A DNA stretch of 64,000 nucleotides from Pseudomonadota bacterium (GTDB lineage Bacteria > Pseudomonadota > Alphaproteobacteria > Sphingomonadales > SMXR01), in assembly GCA_022566895.1 (NCBI GenBank), contig JADFIA010000006.1:1-64000 (forward strand), given 5' to 3'. The position numbers and the translations under genes were made by a program. The notes beneath the pieces are model-generated. The model ran no database searches, was not told the DNA's origin, and was given only the letters and a program-made list of their open reading frames with translations. Position 1 is the first letter of the stretch; each line of letters starts with the position of its first letter. Of this stretch, positions 1 to 8,212 are shown one piece after another.

Positions 1-53
1 CCACTTCCCCGCCTCTGCTATAGGATCGACCTGCCTGACGGCATTCCACGCAC

Positions 54-127
54 GGCGCGGTGGCGGAGTGGCTACGCAGAGGACTGCAAATCCTTGCACA
101 CCGGTTCGATTCCGGTCCGCGCCTCCA
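54..127 (+). tRNA. tRNA-Cys (anticodon GCA)
   Basis: The acceptor arms GGCGCGG (54-60) and CCGCGCC (117-123) pair perfectly. The anticodon GCA lies at 86-88 in the loop CTGCAAA. The T arm carries GGTTCGATTCC. The discriminator base is U, as expected for tRNA-Cys, and the CCA end is encoded (125-127). A T-rich stretch, CTCTTTTT, follows directly and could serve as a simple terminator. Confidence 0.97.
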
Positions 128-408
128 ACTCTTTTTGGTCAATAAATCAATGACTTAGGAGCATTCCTGATAAGCGTTCTTGTCCGAATTCGACCTCACA
201 AATGTTACAAATAACACTCCTTTATTTTCAAAGGCTTACAGAAAGTGCCGCCAACTCCATACACCACGGATACACCACATTGCGCCAATCTTGTTCACGC
301 CGTGTTCTGGATGAGGACCATTGGAGCGCTGGGGAAATTGCGCGCGGTCCAAGATTGAGACATACTGATTCTCTCTTGCAAAAAAGCCGGACGAAACGGA
401 AAAACTCC

Positions 409-975
409 ATGCAATGCAGATTGGCCCTTCTAATTGTCCCCGTTCTTCTGATGCTCACTGAAGAACCTGCGGCCGCCCAGAAAGTAGATGAGGGATTGGC
501 AACACTCATTGAAAGGGCCGAAGCTGGTGATGCTGAGGCGCAGTACAATTTAGGAGCCCTGTATAGTTCCGATGGGCCAACGGTTCAAAAAAATGATATC
601 AAGGCTGTAAAATGGTACCGCATGTCTGCAGAAAATGGCTATGCGGAAGCGCAGGTGGTTCTAGGACTAAGGTATGCCCAAGGCGACGGTATCCCCAAGA
701 ACTTTGCTAAGGCCTTTATGTGGTACGGAAGGGCTGCCGAGCAGGGACATGCGCATGCCCAATTGCTATTGGCCGGAGCGTACGGGTTGGGCGAAGGCGT
801 GCCAAAGAATAGAGTTGAGGCATATAAATGGGCGGCACTCTCGAAGGCAATGGGTAACCCACCAACGGCTGAATTATTTCTTATTAAGATTGCCCGCATG
901 ATGACCACTGAGCAAATCGCTGAAGCTCAAGAATTGGCCGACGAATGGTGGGAGGCCCACAAGAGAAAGGAATAG
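409..975 (+). CDS. exported Sel1-repeat protein
   Basis: The product is a 188-residue protein that starts with a signal peptide (MQCRLALLIVPVLLML, cleavage near AAA-Q at about residue 23). Three to four Sel1 repeats follow (A-x-A-Q-x-x-L-G-x-x-Y patterns with W-Y/F-x-x-A-A between about residues 40 and 150). Sel1 repeats form alpha-alpha superhelices that bind other proteins, so a periplasmic scaffold role is likely, but the partner is unknown. The frame is open further upstream to 202. I chose the ATG at 409 because only that start puts the hydrophobic leader at the N terminus. Two other Sel1 genes lie nearby (2112 and 12038, minus strand). Confidence 0.8.
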   Translation: MQCRLALLIVPVLLMLTEEPAAAQKVDEGLATLIERAEAGDAEAQYNLGALYSSDGPTVQKNDIKAVKWYRMSAENGYAEAQVVLGLRYAQGDGIPKNFAKAFMWYGRAAEQGHAHAQLLLAGAYGLGEGVPKNRVEAYKWAALSKAMGNPPTAELFLIKIARMMTTEQIAEAQELADEWWEAHKRKE

Positions 976-1101
976 TGAACTGTGGCGGTTTTAACTGGTC
1001 GTGGTTCAGTGTCTAGTTCCGACCTCGCCCTGCATATCTTGGATATGGAAGCTCAATCTCAATTCCTGCGCCTCCCAATTTCGGTTGGTTTGGCATCTTA
1101 A

Positions 1102-1401
1102 TTAGTTTGCTAGTATCCAAATACCGACAACAATCGCACCCAAAAGTATAACAATGTCTGGACGTGGCGTAGCGCTACTTGGATAGAAAAAAACAGAATG
1201 CCACCCTGGCGGTCTCGGATATCCTTGGCGATCAAGAAATCTTTCAGCTTGCGCATTCGAAAAACCTCTTTCACTAATAAGTAAAATCTTGAATGTCTCG
1301 CGTTCTTCATATGCATCAAGTTGCACTTCAACGCTCGCTTCAGTCGCGCCAGGGTATTGCAAGAGTTTTTGCTTGATCCTTGCCCGCGTTAACTCATCCA
1401 T
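1102..1401 (-). CDS. hypothetical protein with C-terminal membrane anchor
   Basis: This 99-residue protein is not recognised. The first 70 residues are polar and look alpha-helical (MDELTRARIKQKLLQYPG at the start). The last 20 are a hydrophobic segment (IVILLGAIVVGIWILA), so it may be tail-anchored with the bulk in the cytoplasm. The start at 1401 is well supported by the purine-rich AAGGAAGGA about six bases upstream. The frame stays open to 1494, but that extension has no ribosome binding site. The gene stands alone between two Sel1 genes, facing the first one. Function unknown. Confidence 0.55.
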   Translation of the reverse strand: MDELTRARIKQKLLQYPGATEASVEVQLDAYEERETFKILLISERGFSNAQAERFLDRQGYPRPPGWHSVFFYPSSATPRPDIVILLGAIVVGIWILAN

Positions 1402-2111
1402 GATTCCTTCCTTAGGGCGCTTGCCTCGCCGCCAATCCTCGGGAGTCATAAATTCCCCAGCCCAGATGCCCAGCCCTTCGCTCCTCGCGGCCACAACGAT
1501 TGCGGTGTTTTTATCGCCTTCCTGTGTCAGATATGGAGATTTCCATCATTTATTATAGGGGCGCCGAAGCTACGCCAGAAAACAACCGAGGCTTTGAAAA
1601 ATGCAGAGGTTTCTCTGGTTTATCTCGAGCCAGTGCAATACTCCCCGGGACGGCAGAGTACTTTGTTTGCATTTTGCGCAAGATGCGAGACGGGCTAAGG
1701 GTAAAGTACGAATTAACCAATTACAAATTTAGAAAGTAGCCCACTTTCAGATAGTTTGGACCTTTCGCCATAAGTTTCTCGCGAGATTTAGCGGCCTCTT
1801 CGTGGATGCAGCTCCTGGGGTCAATCGGCCGGTCTTCGCGCGGTTGTCGGGGCTGATCTGATCAGCACATTACGTCACTCAATATCTATGTTCGCGGCCA
1901 AACGCTGGTTTCGCTCGATCCGCGCCAATAGGTCAATTACTTTGGAAAACCCAAACACGAAAATGGAACTAGCGATAAACATGGCTCCTACCGAAATTGC
2001 ATAGGTTTGCTAAATGGAGAGTTCCCATTCCGCGATATTGCGGAGGGCAAGTTCTGAGCGCTTTGTCTGGCGCAAAGAAGGATCCGCGAAAACCCGAACG
2101 TTGAGGCCACC
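1402..2111. other. 710-bp region without a recognised gene
   Basis: No convincing coding sequence is visible here. Short open frames at 1500-1739 (plus) and 1988-2173 (minus) lack a recognisable ribosome binding site and have odd composition, so I left them out. The stretch is less GC-rich than the neighbouring genes and probably holds decayed sequence, the promoter of the 1102-1401 gene, and the leader of the Sel1 gene at 2112. Confidence 0.5.
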
Positions 2112-2474
2112 ATGAGAACACTGACCATTTTTCTCTTCACCCTGTTCGTAGCCCAACTGCCGGAACAACCCATAGCCGCGCAGGCCTCAAAAGCCGAAGT
2201 GCAAGCGCTGATGCAGCGCGCTCAAGCCGGCGATGCGGTCGCACAAGGCGAATTGGGTGACAACTACTTAATGGGAGTCGGAGTAGCTCTAAGTTATACC
2301 GAAGCGGCCAAATGGTACCGCCGGGCGGCCGACCAAGGTTTTGCGCCCGCCCGGTCCAGTCTCGCTTATCCTGGCCGACGAGGCGGTCCACGGCCCGATC
2401 CCCGAGGGCGCAATCATTCTTTTGCGCAGCGGCTGGTCGGCCCGCTGGCCGGATGCCAAGACCTATTTGGGTGA
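2112..2474 (+). CDS. Sel1-repeat protein, 3' end lost and replaced by out-of-frame sequence
   Basis: The first 20 or so residues are a signal peptide (MRTLTIFLFTLFVAQLPEQ, then IAAQ). Two Sel1-like units follow (AQAGDAVAQGELGDNYLMG and AAKWYRRAADQGFAPA). After about residue 85 the reading frame turns into a Pro/Arg/Gly-rich sequence with no Sel1 pattern. That part is the cyclase fragment next door read in the wrong frame. I therefore see the 5' end of a Sel1 gene joined to the 3' half of another gene, with a breakpoint between about 2340 and 2375. A GAGG motif precedes the start. A stable product is doubtful. Confidence 0.5.
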   Translation: MRTLTIFLFTLFVAQLPEQPIAAQASKAEVQALMQRAQAGDAVAQGELGDNYLMGVGVALSYTEAAKWYRRAADQGFAPARSSLAYPGRRGGPRPDPRGRNHSFAQRLVGPLAGCQDLFG

Positions 2475-2793
2475 CGATAAGCCGGGCGACGCCTCGAACC
2501 TGCATTTTCCGAGCTACAGCCCCGACGCTGCACGGTTTTTGATCGCCGAACGCTGCGCCAAGGCGCTCGGCGTCGATACGGCCTCGAACGATCCCGGACG
2601 GTCCACCGACTTCCCGGTCCACCGGATCATGGGTGCGGCCAATATCCCGGGTTTTGAGAATCTTAAGGGGCTCGAGCGGCTACCGGCCCGCGGCGCCACG
2701 CTCATCGCGCTGCCGATCAAGATCGAAGGCGGCTCCGGCGGCCCAGTGCGCGTAGTGGCCCTGGTGCCCGAGGACACGAGCCTGCAGCAATAA
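2341..2793 (+). pseudogene. 3' remnant of a cyclase-family (kynurenine formamidase-like) gene
   Basis: In this frame the protein reads EAVHGPIPEGAIILLRSGW and ends in a GAxLIALPIKIEGGSGGPVR-type segment. Both are hallmarks of the C-terminal half of the metal-dependent cyclase family (Pfam Cyclase, relatives of bacterial kynurenine formamidase KynB). The family's N-terminal half, including the metal-binding HxGTHxD motif, is absent, because the sequence upstream belongs to the Sel1 gene in another frame. Only a TTG codon near 2341 could start translation. Without the metal site the product would not be an active hydrolase. I read it as a truncated relic left by a deletion or rearrangement. Confidence 0.65.
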
Positions 2794-2814
2794 TCTGCTC
2801 GAGACGGCCAAAAA

Positions 2815-2838
2815 GACCGCTGATGGCCAATGGCGGAC
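2815..2838. repeat. 24-nt hairpin repeat, copy 1
   Basis: This is an imperfect inverted repeat with arms GACCGCT and GGCGGAC around GATGGCCAAT. It matches the element at 3392-3415 in 19 of 24 aligned positions. It lies 22 bases after the cyclase remnant's stop codon. It may be a REP-like intergenic element or a terminator stem, but no T-run follows. Confidence 0.45.
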
Positions 2839-3012
2839 GCTATTCAAATGGTCTGCTTGCTGCTAAACCAACTTCGTCGCATAGCGCTCGCTCTCTGTAA
2901 GAGAGTGAAACCATGGGTGATCCTAACTGTCCGCACGAGCGGTTTTGAAAATTATCATTCCCGGCAGGCCGCCGGAATTTGAAAAAACCAATCTGTAGGG
3001 AAAGCAATAATC

Positions 3013-3375
3013 GTGTTAGCCGAAAAAACACTTATGAGCACCACAGTGAAAATCGCCGCCGCGGGCGCAATCCTGGGATTTCTGGAAACCTTCTCGATCT
3101 GGTTTGTGCCTGAGGAGCCGTATCCGACCTTCATCGTGTTTGCCGGAGTTCTAAAGGGAGGCTTGACGGCGCTCCTGGTTGCCGGCTGGATCAACCGGTC
3201 AAGTTCGGTCATAAAGGCCCTTACGGTTGGGGGTTTGTTCGGGTTTTTAATGGGCACAGTGGTGTTCCTGGCGAAAGGCGGATGGAGCAGCTTCGATGCG
3301 CCCTTCGTGGTAGCGACGGGCGTGGTTGTCGGTTTGTTAATTGGCCTGATCGTCAGGCGTCTGAATGAAGGGTAA
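3013..3375 (+). CDS. small integral membrane protein, unknown
   Basis: This 120-residue protein has about four hydrophobic segments (residues about 15-30, 40-58, 68-85 and 95-113), short loops and an Arg-rich end (IVRRLNEG). It matches no family I can name. The GTG at 3013 has AGGGAAAG about ten bases upstream. An ATG at 3034 (MSTTVKIA) is a good alternative start and would remove seven residues. The gene is alone and is flanked by the two copies of a 24-nt hairpin repeat, so it may be a recently moved accessory gene. Function unknown. Confidence 0.6.
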   Translation: MLAEKTLMSTTVKIAAAGAILGFLETFSIWFVPEEPYPTFIVFAGVLKGGLTALLVAGWINRSSSVIKALTVGGLFGFLMGTVVFLAKGGWSSFDAPFVVATGVVVGLLIGLIVRRLNEG

Positions 3376-3391
3376 TTTCTGCCGCCCTAAC

Positions 3392-3415
3392 GTCCGCTTT
3401 TGGCTAATAGCGGAC
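3392..3415. repeat. 24-nt hairpin repeat, copy 2
   Basis: This is a perfect 7-bp inverted repeat: GTCCGCT at 3392-3398 and AGCGGAC at 3409-3415, with loop TTTGGCTAAT. It lies 16 bases after the stop of the small membrane gene. The sequence after it is ACTTTTGAGG, only weakly T-rich. It is related to the copy at 2815-2838. The following stretch to 3631 holds no gene I can support. Confidence 0.55.
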
Positions 3416-3631
3416 ACTTTTGAGGTCAGCATGTTTTCCGCCATTCCGGCCGTTATTCCGCCGGCAGTTGGCCCCTGATTCGCGCGCATGGGCGCGCGAC
3501 GTGTGGCATTCATTGCATGCCGGGACTGCCATCAGCAATGCCAACCGGCATCAAATGCGCTTTCCGGGCGCGGCGCCGGCCAATTCAAATTCACGATTAC
3601 TTTATCGTTGAGAACCCGTCCACCGGCGATT

Positions 3632-4225
3632 TCAGGGGCACCGTCTGTGTTTCTTGAACATCTTGGGGTCATGACCGGTCGGAATATTCTGACACTGATT
3701 ATCCGACGAGGAGTAGCCACGGAGTTCGTTATATCGCTCGACCTGGTGTAGCGTCACCAATTCCGCCACCTTCTGATGCGACGACAGATGAACGAATCTC
3801 AATTCGCTTCTTGCCCTGCCAATCCCGGACAGCAACTCGTTCAATTTCTCGCCAGAGAATTCTCCCGATCGGAAATAGTGATCCAGCCCCCTCTCTAACC
3901 CGACCAGCCTAGTCCCCAACAAAATCGCCCGGGATTGCATAATCTCAAAAATTGCGGTGATATCCGTGACCTGTGAATCGCTCAGGTTGATCTCGGATTT
4001 CATCGCCAAAAGATGAGTAGGTCCAGGCACACCGTTCAACTCAGCTGCCTTCGCCAAGCCCCACCCCTTTCCGGCAAGCAATTGAGAAATGTCATCATCA
4101 GAGAGTGACTTGATCGCCCTGCCCTCCTGGCCAGAGTAATCTGGCCCGAGTTCTCCTTCACCAAGGGCAGGCTGGACCCAGAACGTCAGCGACGAAAACG
4201 CTATCCACAAAAGCAGCTTTTTCAC
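3632..4225 (-). CDS. CpxP/Spy-like periplasmic protein (heavy-metal sensor family)
   Basis: This 197-residue protein has a signal peptide (MKKLLLWIAFSSLTF, cleavage near ALG-EGE). The mature part is typical of the small periplasmic CpxP/Spy/ZraP-like superfamily. It has the block IKSLSDDDISQLLAGKGWGL, the AELNGVPGPTH segment, and a long helix with LSDSQVTDITAIFEIM, corresponding to the LTxxQ element of the family. Relatives act as periplasmic chaperones or metal-responsive adaptors. No sensor kinase or metal exporter is adjacent, so its circuit is not in this window. The last 30 residues (from SSSDNQC) are polar and family-variable. Confidence 0.7.
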   Translation of the reverse strand: MKKLLLWIAFSSLTFWVQPALGEGELGPDYSGQEGRAIKSLSDDDISQLLAGKGWGLAKAAELNGVPGPTHLLAMKSEINLSDSQVTDITAIFEIMQSRAILLGTRLVGLERGLDHYFRSGEFSGEKLNELLSGIGRARSELRFVHLSSHQKVAELVTLHQVERYNELRGYSSSDNQCQNIPTGHDPKMFKKHRRCP

Positions 4226-4387
4226 TTGATTGCCCTCTCCATTCTATACGCCGCCAAGCCGGCGGTCAGCCCCTAGCCCCATTGCAACGCCTGCCGTAAT
4301 TGAACTTTCGCCCTCGGCAGCAGTCTAGACGAATGTGCGGTCGATCATGAGCCATATTCCGTTGAATAACTAGGACACTGCATCTGA

Positions 4388-4654
4388 ATGACCAAGACCC
4401 TGCATCGCGTTGCGTCATTAGCCAACATATGGGATGATCCGTCCGTATTGCTAAGCTGGCTGGATCAGGAATCTCCGATGTCGCTGCTCGATGTTTTTGC
4501 CAAACTCTTCCGTAATCCGATGGAAGGCATTTCCTTACTGATGGACGCCCCGATGACCATGGAGACAGCCATGGGCTGGCTGATCGTCGTCTTAGCCGGC
4601 ATGATCACCTTGGGCCTTTTCGTCTGGATTCTGATGAAACTCACCGGCCGCTAG
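4388..4654 (+). CDS. small membrane protein, unknown
   Basis: The predicted 88-residue product has an amphipathic N-terminal half and one clear membrane helix near the C terminus (WLIVVLAGMITLGLFVWILM), ending in LTGR. The ATG at 4388 has only a distant AGGA. The ATG at 4478 (MSLLDVFAKLF) has CAGGA at better spacing and would give a 58-residue protein. I recognise no family. It is separated from both neighbours and probably monocistronic. Confidence 0.45.
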   Translation: MTKTLHRVASLANIWDDPSVLLSWLDQESPMSLLDVFAKLFRNPMEGISLLMDAPMTMETAMGWLIVVLAGMITLGLFVWILMKLTGR

Positions 4655-4742
4655 TATGGCCCCACGATTTGTGTCTAGGGATTTTGCTTTCCGTGCCATC
4701 ATCGCCGCGAGCGGCGACGGATCGCCAAGCAGAGGGAGCTAA

Positions 4743-5447
4743 ATGCGCAAGCTCGGTAATTTTATCGCGATCATTCTGTTTACGATGGCCTCAGCCGGGC
4801 TGTCTCAAGCGGCCGGCGAACGGCTTCTTGAATACGACTGGCTGATCAGCGGCGAGCCGTCGGGCCAACAATCCTCCTACTATGGCAAGGACGGCACCAT
4901 AACTATCACCTTCTCCTTTAACGACCGCGGCCGGGGTCCGCAGACACGGACGATCGTAAGGCTGAACGAGGCCGGGGTTCCGGTGGCGCTCTACATTAAG
5001 GGTAAAAATTATGAGCAGGCCGAGGTCGACGAGCGCTTCTCGATCATATACGGCAAGGCCGTCTGGGCTTCCAAGATCGAACACCAACAGGCGAACTTTG
5101 GCGGCCAGGCCTTTTATGTCGCCAATAACGCGCCGCCGGAGCTTCTGGCCATCCTGGCCCGGGCCATCCTGGCCCGCAATGACCGTACCCTTCCCCTCCT
5201 GCCCACTGGCACCGCGCGTATCCGGTCGCTGACCAGCGAGACACTTGAAGGTGAAAAGGGATCAACCACGATCACCCTTTACGCCATCACCGGACTCGGA
5301 TCGGACGCCAAATATATCTGGCTCGATCAGGATCATGACCTCTTCGCAGGCGATGACGAACGGTTTGCGATCATCCGCAAGGGCTGGTCGGCGCATCTGC
5401 CCGTCCTCAAGGCCGCCCAGACCAAGGCGCGCGACGCGAGAGATTAG
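4743..5447 (+). CDS. N-terminal domain of an exported amidohydrolase, catalytic core missing
   Basis: The 234-residue product has a signal peptide (MRKLGNFIAIILFTMASAG). A beta-rich domain follows with LLEYDWLISGEPSGQQ, RGRGPQTRTIV and PPELLAILARAIL. From memory, this matches the leading domain found in front of the metal-dependent amidohydrolase barrel in proteins of roughly 650-700 residues. No barrel follows. The frame stops at 5445-5447, while a C-terminal amidohydrolase-like end is readable in the next frame (5437-5541). The gene therefore looks internally deleted. If made, the product would be a secreted domain without metal ligands. AGAGGGAG precedes the ATG at 4743. Confidence 0.6.
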   Translation: MRKLGNFIAIILFTMASAGLSQAAGERLLEYDWLISGEPSGQQSSYYGKDGTITITFSFNDRGRGPQTRTIVRLNEAGVPVALYIKGKNYEQAEVDERFSIIYGKAVWASKIEHQQANFGGQAFYVANNAPPELLAILARAILARNDRTLPLLPTGTARIRSLTSETLEGEKGSTTITLYAITGLGSDAKYIWLDQDHDLFAGDDERFAIIRKGWSAHLPVLKAAQTKARDARD

Positions 5448-5541
5448 CGAACTTTACAAAGTCGTCCTGGTGATCAAGGGAGATGAATTCTTCAGACCGG
5501 CCGAGATCCTCGAGCAACAGGGCTTCCGGCGGTTCGAATGA
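5437..5541 (+). pseudogene. C-terminal remnant of the deleted amidohydrolase
   Basis: Frame 1 here reads REISELYKVVLVIKGDEFF, then RPAEILEQQGF and a stop. Amidohydrolases of this class often end in a dIxxxxxVxLVxKxGxxxxPxxLxxxxG pattern, which this fits. It overlaps the last codons of the 4743-5447 frame by 11 bases in a different frame, which marks the junction of a deletion that removed some 400 codons. The assignment rests on a short motif. Confidence 0.45.
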
Positions 5542-5610
5542 GCTGGCCCAAGACGAAATCAACCAACAAACCGCTACTAATTTAACGCCGCTGTCTTATG
5601 ATGAGGATGC

Positions 5611-5958
5611 ATGGCCAAACGAGGTATGGCGGACAAATCAATGTCGGAACACCAGGCAAAATTCGAAGTCGGCCAGATTATTCAACACAGGCTGTTTGAT
5701 TACCTGGGCGTTATCTTTGACGTCGACCCGGTCTTTTCGGGAACTGACGAGTGGTACGAGGCGGTTGCCAAATCCCGACCACCCAAGGATCAGCCCTGGT
5801 ATCATGTGCTGGTCCACGAATCAGCGCAAACGACCTACGTGGCCGAGCGCAATCTCGAAGCCTGCGAGGAACCGCAGCGAATTGTGCATCCGTTCATGGA
5901 CCGTCTGTTCGGCAGCCTCGAGGGCGAGCGCTATCGGCCAAAGAGGCGACTTAACTAA
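5611..5958 (+). CDS. hspQ: heat shock protein HspQ (hemimethylated-DNA-binding YccV-like)
   Basis: This 115-residue protein has the whole HspQ/YccV domain: AKFEVGQIIQHRLFDYLGVI, then FDVDP, WYHVLVH, TTYVAERNL and a final GERYRPKRRLN. In E. coli HspQ helps proteolysis by Lon and also appears in the hemimethylated-DNA-binding family. The start at 5611 follows GATGAGGATGC with GAGGA at good spacing. A later ATG (MSEHQAKF) is possible. It is free-standing between the amidohydrolase relic and the flavoprotein gene, and no heat-shock promoter could be assigned by eye. Confidence 0.88.
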   Translation: MAKRGMADKSMSEHQAKFEVGQIIQHRLFDYLGVIFDVDPVFSGTDEWYEAVAKSRPPKDQPWYHVLVHESAQTTYVAERNLEACEEPQRIVHPFMDRLFGSLEGERYRPKRRLN

Positions 5959-6030
5959 CTTGTGATTTGTAACCAGATAACTCATTGATATAAGGCCAAC
6001 GGCAATAATAAAAATCTTTGAATTGGAGAG

Positions 6031-6780
6031 ATGATGACACTCGACGAGAGACAAGAAGCCTTGTGTTCGAAGAGCCAATGGGATTTTTCTGATCTTAATG
6101 CGCTCTTTATCAATTGCACCTTGAAGAAATCGCCCGAGATGTCGCACACCGATGGGCTGGTGCGCATTTCAAAGGCAATTATGGAAAAAAACGGTGTCGC
6201 GGTTGAAGAAGTACGGGCCGTGGATCACGACATCGCCTACGGCGTCTATCCAGATATGACCGAGCACGGCTGGGACAAGGACGACTGGCCGGCCATTTAT
6301 CACAAGGTCAAGGCGGCGGAAATCCTGATCCTGTGTTCGCCGATCTGGCTGGGGGAGAAATCCTCGATCTGCACCAAGATTATCGAGCGGCTCTATTCCT
6401 CCTCGGGCGATCTTAATGCGGCCGGCCAGTACGCCTATTACGGCAAGGTAGGAGGCTGCCTGATCACCGGCAACGAGGACGGGGTCAAGCATTGTTCGAT
6501 GAGCATGCTCTATTGCATCCAGCACATTGGTTATGTCATTCCGCCGCAGGCCGATGCCGGCTGGATTGGCGAGGCCGGTCCCGGTCCGAGTTATCTGGAT
6601 CCCGGCTCGGGCGGTCCGGAAAATGAATTTACCAATCGCAATACGACCTTCATGACCTGGAACCTTCTGCATCTGGCGCGCATGATCAAGGACGCCGGCG
6701 GCATTCCAGCCCACGGCAATCAACGTTCGGCCTGGGACGCCGGCTGCCGCGCTGACTTTCCCAACCCAGAACATCGCTAA
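6031..6780 (+). CDS. flavodoxin/NADPH-dependent FMN reductase family protein
   Basis: The product is 249 residues. The core is a flavodoxin-like fold: LNALFINCTLKKSPEMSHT near residue 22 (the phosphate-binding turn for FMN), ILILCSPIWLGEKSS near 100, and a YGKVGGCLITGNEDG segment. These match NAD(P)H-dependent FMN reductases and iron-sulfur flavoproteins. The cysteine-rich cluster of the latter is absent. GGAGAG lies immediately before two ATGs (6031 and 6034), and the second has the better spacing. A cation/proton antiporter gene follows 28 bases later on the same strand. The electron partner is unknown. Confidence 0.8.
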   Translation: MMTLDERQEALCSKSQWDFSDLNALFINCTLKKSPEMSHTDGLVRISKAIMEKNGVAVEEVRAVDHDIAYGVYPDMTEHGWDKDDWPAIYHKVKAAEILILCSPIWLGEKSSICTKIIERLYSSSGDLNAAGQYAYYGKVGGCLITGNEDGVKHCSMSMLYCIQHIGYVIPPQADAGWIGEAGPGPSYLDPGSGGPENEFTNRNTTFMTWNLLHLARMIKDAGGIPAHGNQRSAWDAGCRADFPNPEHR

Positions 6781-6808
6781 TGGCTGACGCCTTGAGGAGG
6801 CCCGCTGC

Positions 6809-8083
6809 ATGACCTCCCTTGCTTTTGCTGTTGTGGCGCTCGGCATTCTGGCTTTCGGGCTGGTCTCGGGGCGTCTCGAGCGCTCGGTCCTCACACCGCC
6901 GATGGTCTTTGTGCTGTTCGGGCTGGTACTGGGGCCTCAGGTTCTCGATCTCGCCGAGTTTGACGTCGAGTTCGGTTTTGTTCATACGCTGGCCGAGTTG
7001 GCTCTGGTCCTGGTGCTGTTTGGCGACGCCTCGCGGATCGATCTCAAACTTTTAGTCCGCGAGCACAATATCCCGATCCGGCTCTTGCTGATCGGTCTTC
7101 CTTTGACCATCGTATTGGGGGGCGGCATCGCCATGGGACTGTTCGAGGGCATGGGAATTTGGCAGGCGGCACTGTTGGCCGCCATCCTTGCACCGACCGA
7201 CGCGGCGCTTGGCCAAGCGGTGGTGTCGAACCCGACCGTGCCGGTGCGAATCCGGCAATCCCTGAATGTCGAGAGCGGCCTTAACGATGGTATGGTGCTA
7301 CCCTTGGTTCTCGTATTTGCGGCGCTTGTCGGAGCGTTTGGGGGTGACGGTGAACGGAACTGGTACGCCTTTATCGCCCTGCAGCTTGGTCTCAGCGCCT
7401 TCATCGGGTTCGGCGTCGGGTTTGTTGGTGGCAAGCTCGTGCAAGCGGCCTCGAAAGCGGCCTGGATGAGCCTGACCTACCAGCGCCTCTCGACCGTGGC
7501 GCTGGCGGTTTCGGCCTTCGCTGTGGCAGAGATTTTGGGGGCGAACGGCTTTATCTCCGCCTTCGTCGGGGGGCTCGCGGTCGGCAATTTTGCCAAGGAC
7601 ATCTGCCCGCGCATCCACGAGTTTGCCGAGGCCGAGGGCGAATTGCTGGTGCTGCTGACGTTTCTGTTTTTTGGCGCCAGCATGGTACCTTTGATCTTTT
7701 CGATCAGCGATCCCATGATCTGGCTTTATGCGGTCTTGAGCCTGACCGTCATACGGGGGCTGCCGGTAGCCCTCAGCCTTATGGGAACCGGCCTCAGGCC
7801 CGGCTCAGTGCTGTTCCTGTCCTGGTTCGGGCCGCGCGGATTGGCTTCGATCCTGTTTGTGGTGCTGATCGTCGAACATGCCGATCTGCCCGGTGGCGAC
7901 GCCTTGTTATCGATTGTCGTGGCCACGGTTACATTGAGTATCTTTGTGCATGGGCTTACCGCGTTTCCGGCCTCGAAGGCCTACGCGCGGGTCTGCGCCC
8001 TGTTTCCAGAGGATATCGAAGAACACAAGGCGATTACCGAAATGCCGGTGCGCAAACGCCTTCATCATATGTACGAAGATTGA
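6809..8083 (+). CDS. CPA1-type cation:proton antiporter
   Basis: This 424-residue polytopic membrane protein has about 12 hydrophobic segments. The antiporter signature LAPTDAALGQAVV lies near residue 130 and the Asn-Asp element NVESGLNDGMVLPL near 155, both typical of NhaP-like CPA1 exchangers. The C-terminal tail is short (about 35 residues, ending in LHHMYED), so no large regulatory domain is present. GAGGAGG lies before the ATG. It follows the FMN-reductase gene by 28 bases and may be co-transcribed. The ion (Na+, K+ or Li+) cannot be read from the sequence. Confidence 0.88.
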   Translation: MTSLAFAVVALGILAFGLVSGRLERSVLTPPMVFVLFGLVLGPQVLDLAEFDVEFGFVHTLAELALVLVLFGDASRIDLKLLVREHNIPIRLLLIGLPLTIVLGGGIAMGLFEGMGIWQAALLAAILAPTDAALGQAVVSNPTVPVRIRQSLNVESGLNDGMVLPLVLVFAALVGAFGGDGERNWYAFIALQLGLSAFIGFGVGFVGGKLVQAASKAAWMSLTYQRLSTVALAVSAFAVAEILGANGFISAFVGGLAVGNFAKDICPRIHEFAEAEGELLVLLTFLFFGASMVPLIFSISDPMIWLYAVLSLTVIRGLPVALSLMGTGLRPGSVLFLSWFGPRGLASILFVVLIVEHADLPGGDALLSIVVATVTLSIFVHGLTAFPASKAYARVCALFPEDIEEHKAITEMPVRKRLHHMYED

Positions 8084-8212
8084 GCGTCGATGCTGAAAAT
8101 GAAACCGAGGGGGGCGCTGTTGGAACAGGCCGGCTCAATCGACTTGCCGCGCCAATCCCCAGGGATCGACGCGGCAGAGATCTGAAACCGACCGATCAGT
8201 GAAGCGAATTCC

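Noticed and set aside
54-1080. tRNA-Cys as the attachment site of an integrated element
   Set aside because: The left region looks accessory, but I found no integrase and no convincing second copy of the tRNA 3' end. The best match, GCGCCTCC near 1070, is only eight bases.
1500-1739. 79-residue plus-strand open frame
   Set aside because: It has no ribosome site, no recognisable motif and an unusual composition. Probably non-coding.
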